Positions 33,573-35,789 of a DNA stretch of 35,789 nucleotides are shown piece after piece. The translations under genes and the position numbers were made by a program. Positions within the stretch are counted from its first letter, which is position 1, and each line of letters opens with the position of its first letter. This DNA comes from Aquisphaera insulae (GTDB lineage Bacteria > Planctomycetota > Planctomycetia > Isosphaerales > Isosphaeraceae), in assembly GCF_011064615.1 (NCBI RefSeq), contig NZ_JAALJH010000089.1, positions 1 to 35,789 of the forward strand, read 5' to 3'. The notes under the pieces were generated by a model. The model ran no database searches, was not told the DNA's origin, and saw only the letters and a list, made by a program, of their open reading frames with translations.

Positions 33573-34229
33573 TCAGTCGTCCTTGTCCTTTTCCTTGCGC
33601 TCGGGCTTGATGACCTCGGGCTGAGTGGCCGCATCGGCCCCCTCGGCCGCCGCGGCCTCCTCCGCAACCCTGGGCGTCACAACGTGGAGGATCAGCAGGT
33701 CGCCGTCCGCGTCCGCCACGACGTTCGGGGGCAACTGGAGGTCGCGGACGTGGATCGCCTGGTCCAGGCCCAGGCCGCTGACGTCGACCCGGATCGAGTC
33801 CGGGATCGAGGCCGCCGGGCACTTGATGGACAGCGTGTGCACGATCTGCTCGAGCACGCCCCCGTCGGCGAGGCCGGCCGCCTGGCCGCGGACCTCGATC
33901 TTGACCTCGGTCTCGATCTGCTCCTCGGCGCTGACGCGGGCGAAGTCCAGGTGGAGGATCTCCCGCCCCAGGTTGTCCCACTGGACGTCCCGGATCAGGA
34001 CGGTCTCGGACTTGCTGCCCAGGTCGAGCTCCGCCAGGTGGCTCGCGCCCTTGATCATCTGCCAGACATCTTCCTTCGAAAGGGAGATGGGCACGACCTC
34101 CTGCTTGTGGCCGTAGATCACGGCCGGGATGCGGCCCTCCTTGCGAAGGCGCCTGACCACTCGGCTACCCGTCCCCTTGTTCTTGGCGGGGTCCCGGGCC
34201 TCGACCCGGATCTTCAATGCTTCGGCCAT
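33573..34229 (-). CDS. rplY: Ribosomal protein bL25 (Ctc/TL5 form)
   Basis: bL25 binds 5S rRNA. At 218 residues this is the long form with a C-terminal TL5 domain, known in Bacillus as general stress protein Ctc. The 5S-binding domain is at about 1-95 (VVRRLRKEGRIPAVIYGHKQ), followed by the TL5 domain (VEVRGQAAGLADGGVLEQ-like stretch, IPDSIRVDVSGLGLDQAIHV). The tail is Ala/Glu then Lys-rich. The ATG at 34229 is chosen because MAEALKIRVEARD begins the conserved domain; a further in-frame start at 34328 lies outside it. The ribosome binding site is a weak GGGCGAG. It is the first gene of the leftward cluster and is preceded by repeat-rich DNA. Confidence 0.94.
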   Translation of the reverse strand: MAEALKIRVEARDPAKNKGTGSRVVRRLRKEGRIPAVIYGHKQEVVPISLSKEDVWQMIKGASHLAELDLGSKSETVLIRDVQWDNLGREILHLDFARVSAEEQIETEVKIEVRGQAAGLADGGVLEQIVHTLSIKCPAASIPDSIRVDVSGLGLDQAIHVRDLQLPPNVVADADGDLLILHVVTPRVAEEAAAAEGADAATQPEVIKPERKEKDKDD

Positions 34230-34302
34230 CGATGGCTCGCCCTGACCGACCCCGCGGTCAGGCGAGGTCTCCCTGAAAGAAAGAAGTTGGAACCAGAGGC
34301 GC

Positions 34303-34311
34303 AGGATACCA
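34303..34311 (-). promoter_or_regulatory. Candidate extended -10 promoter for rplY
   Basis: On the minus strand TGGTATCCT fits an extended -10 (TGn then TATCCT), 73 bases before the rplY start. No convincing -35 element is seen at the right distance. Confidence 0.3.
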
Positions 34312-34545
34312 TTCCCCCACGCCCGCACCGACCCAAGTCACGAGCCACCGGTCCCGAAGACCGGCCCACGCTCACGAAGGACCAGCATGCAGCCCGAACG
34401 GCCGCGCATCTGGCCATTATGGAGTTTCCCTCGCGCCCGTTCAAGCCCTCCTCGCCCCGCGGATCCCGGCCCATCGCCGCCGGTCCACAACACCCAGGGA
34501 TACCTGGCGTATCCGCTCATGACGTCCGCCACCAGGACCGCGGCA

Positions 34546-34560
34546 ATTTGGCTTTGTTCG
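34546..34560. repeat. ATTGGCTTTG repeat, variant copy
   Basis: ATTTGGCTTTGTTCG is a variant of the motif at 34628-34643 and 34867-34882. It is followed by TCGTC, as in the copy at 34786. Confidence 0.5.
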
Positions 34561-34618
34561 TCGTCTCGGCATCACGGCGACAACGCCATAAACCCTTGCA
34601 ATATAGGCTATTCCATTC

Positions 34619-34643
34619 GTTTTCCGGATTGGCTTTGCTCGCC
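34619..34643. repeat. 25-base direct repeat, first copy
   Basis: GTTTTCCGGATTGGCTTTGC and the following TCGCC recur without change at 34858-34882, 239 bases further on. Flanks are also alike in part (TTCTGG against TCTCTGG). Confidence 0.8.
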
Positions 34644-34785
34644 GGTTTTCTGGTCGTTCGCCGTCCTTTCCGCCCTCATCTCAGCCCGCATCGAGGACGC
34701 CGACCGTCGCGGGGACCGTCCGCCCCGGCGGGTCGTTCCTGGCGTCCTTCCGTCGCATCAAGGCCCTCGATGGTCGTCCGGTGCA

Positions 34786-34799
34786 ATTGGCTTTGATCG
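34786..34799. repeat. ATTGGCTTTG repeat, variant copy
   Basis: ATTGGCTTTGATCG is a third variant of the motif and is followed by TCAACTCGATGGCCAGG. Confidence 0.5.
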
Positions 34800-34857
34800 T
34801 CAACTCGATGGCCAGGCGATTTCGTTGTAAACGTCACTCACGCCTGACCTTGAGTCT

Positions 34858-34882
34858 GTTTTCCGGATTGGCTTTGCTCGCC
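34858..34882. repeat. 25-base direct repeat, second copy
   Basis: Exact second copy of 34619-34643. The reverse complement (GGCGAGCAAAGCCAATCC) resembles the AGCAAAGCCAATTC block at 1433-1446, linking the two gene-free intervals. Confidence 0.8.
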
Positions 34883-35255
34883 AATTTCTCTGGCCACCCG
34901 CCGGCCTGCACTCTCCCAGCAGGCCGGCGCCGAGTTCATGGATCACCGACCACCGAATTTTCAAAGATCCCCGGGAGGCGCGCAGACGGTCCGCGCGCAA
35001 GGGGCCCTCCCTATCTAGGAGAATCCCGGAAAGCACGCCCCCGGTTTCACAAAAATCCGGAAAATTGGCGACCGGGCCGGCATGATCGGACCGTGAATGG
35101 CCGTCGGAGGCTCGATCGAATCGAGTCGGGGGCATCAGTTCCGCCTCGGTCGGCCGGCGCAACGATCGCCGTGGATCGCCTTCTGTGTCACGCGCCACAG
35201 TTGTTCGCCGGTCATTCGGCCACACTCCTTCGCCGCGAGCCCGGAGCATGCGTGG

Positions 35256-35274
35256 CCGTGGTGGGACACCACGG
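35256..35274. repeat. Palindromic repeat, CCGTGGTG/CACCACGG family
   Basis: Exact arms CCGTGGTG (35256-35263) and CACCACGG (35267-35274) with spacer GGA. Preceded by GAGCATGCGTGG, close to the GAGCATGGGTGG that precedes the next copy. Confidence 0.8.
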
Positions 35275-35341
35275 GCGGGCAGGCCGTCGTCCTGGCACCA
35301 GGGGCCTTGTCCCAGCTATGTTCAGCCTGGAGCATGGGTGG

Positions 35342-35360
35342 CCGTGGTGGAACACCACGG
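35342..35360. repeat. Palindromic repeat, CCGTGGTG/CACCACGG family
   Basis: Exact arms CCGTGGTG (35342-35349) and CACCACGG (35353-35360) with spacer GAA, same orientation as the copy at 35256, judged by the GAGCATGGGTGG lead. Confidence 0.8.
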
Positions 35361-35409
35361 AGAGCAGGCCGAGTGGTTGGACAGGCTTTTCTCCGGGGCC
35401 GAGCCGGTC

Positions 35410-35428
35410 CCGTGGTGTTCCACCACGG
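35410..35428. repeat. Palindromic repeat, CCGTGGTG/CACCACGG family, inverted copy
   Basis: Exact arms CCGTGGTG (35410-35417) and CACCACGG (35421-35428) with spacer TTC. The flank CCACCCGGAGG is the reverse complement of the CCTCCGGGTGG leading the copy at 1258, so this copy is inverted. With the copy at 35342 it forms a larger inverted pair. Confidence 0.8.
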
Positions 35429-35510
35429 CCACCCGGAGGGCCTACGTGGCTACAAGGAATGGCAAGCTCCACCATCGCGTCGTGCGACAATCCCGATCCC
35501 CATGTCCGAG

Positions 35511-35570
35511 CCGGAAGCGTAAGCGACGGTGGGTTCATGATTTGGGATCATCCGTCGCTTACGCTTCCGG
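35511..35570. repeat. Perfect inverted repeat with 19-base arms
   Basis: CCGGAAGCGTAAGCGACGG (35511-35529) has an exact inverted copy at 35552-35570. The 22-base loop itself contains ATGAT and ATCAT as a small inner stem. It is not next to any gene, so a terminator is unlikely. Confidence 0.85.
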
Positions 35571-35640
35571 GCATCGTCCCGAGATGGTGAGGATTCGGCT
35601 CCCAAGGTTGATAGTCGGCACGGCCCTGCAAGCCTGGGTG

Positions 35641-35662
35641 ACCACGATCGTCAGATCGTGGT
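35641..35662. repeat. Perfect hairpin with GTCA loop
   Basis: ACCACGATC (35641-35649), loop GTCA, then GATCGTGGT (35654-35662). A second hairpin with the same loop, CGCAC-GTCA-GTGCG, is at 35687-35700. Confidence 0.75.
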
Positions 35663-35780
35663 TCGGACGGGCGAAGCCTCCAGCCTCGCACGTCAGTGCG
35701 ATCCGCGGGGCAGGCCGTCGCTCGCTCGAAGGCGGTCCGGCTTACGCCGGAGGCTGGTGGGCTGCGCCCCGTCCGAACCA
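35659..35780. repeat. Imperfect inverted repeat, about 33-base arms
   Basis: TGGTTCGGACGGG (35659-35671) is matched exactly by CCCGTCCGAACCA (35768-35780). Inner sequence also pairs in part (AAGCC...AGCCTC against GAGGCTGG...GGCTG). Between the arms lie the CGCAC-GTCA-GTGCG hairpin and TCCGGC-TTAC-GCCGGA (35736-35751). The element ends nine bases before the window edge. Confidence 0.65.
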
Positions 35781-35789
35781 CCCGCCCAC

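Larger units (their letters stand above)
34230..35789. other. Gene-free, palindrome-rich interval
   Basis: I could not support any gene in this 1.5 kb. Reading frames here run through repeats and start without ribosome binding sites. It holds a candidate promoter for rplY close to 34303, a group of direct repeats at 34546-34882, and nested inverted repeats from 35256 to the end. Several of the repeats are also found in the 538-2391 interval. Confidence 0.65.

Noticed and set aside
34546..35428. Possible CRISPR array
   Set aside because: Repeat units differ in length, spacing and orientation, spacers are unequal, and there are no cas genes.
35135..35781. Short open frames at the right edge, including ones ending in GSVSDG
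   Set aside because: They are translations of the inverted repeats at 35256-35780 and have no gene features.

Overview
The window is high-GC bacterial DNA, roughly two-thirds G+C by eye. The gene content and style point to a planctomycete, most likely of the Isosphaeraceae lineage. The clues are an ECF sigma factor with a giant membrane-bound C-terminal extension, a protein start resembling planctomycete surface proteins (RLEERSL), an OpcA-type protein, and gene-poor stretches packed with palindromic repeats. The taxonomic call is inference; there is no rRNA or marker that settles it.

Layout. 1-537 (minus): start of a probable surface or secreted protein running off the left edge, frameshifted in a run of eight G/C. 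538-2391: gene-free, with several inverted repeats. 2392-5388 (plus): ECF sigma factor fused to membrane segments, a Gly-rich repeat and an M16 zinc peptidase. 5429-8265: sarcosine/N-methyltryptophan oxidase-like flavoenzyme (minus), membrane-anchored TPR protein (plus), FucU/RbsD sugar mutarotase (minus). 8540-13254 (minus): mnmE, yidC and a metallophosphoesterase. 13520-14741 (plus): tsaB overlapping a TrmL-type methyltransferase. 14752-19632 (minus): a heavy-metal RND efflux pump and its adaptor. 19939-23505 (plus): opcA, an orphan N6-adenine DNA methyltransferase and an esterase. 23630-28945 (plus): recN followed by two tightly packed, related polytopic membrane proteins. 28998-34229 (minus): rplY, pth, rpsF, ssb, rplI, dnaB. 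34230-35789: gene-free and full of palindromes, some shared with 538-2391.

How the genes work together. Most named genes are housekeeping: tRNA modification (MnmE, TsaB, TrmL), membrane insertion (YidC), replication and repair (DnaB, SSB, RecN), and translation (bL9, bS6, bL25, Pth). The rpsF-ssb-rplI-dnaB order is the classical one, but rpsR is missing and a good intrinsic terminator lies between rpsF and ssb. The yidC-mnmE pairing is also classical, without rnpA, rpmH or jag beside it.

The least ordinary items are the sigma factor-peptidase fusion, the frameshifted surface protein, the shared-motif membrane protein pair behind recN, the methyltransferase that overlaps opcA, and the repeat families at both flanks. 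No tRNA, rRNA, CRISPR array, integrase or transposase was recognised.
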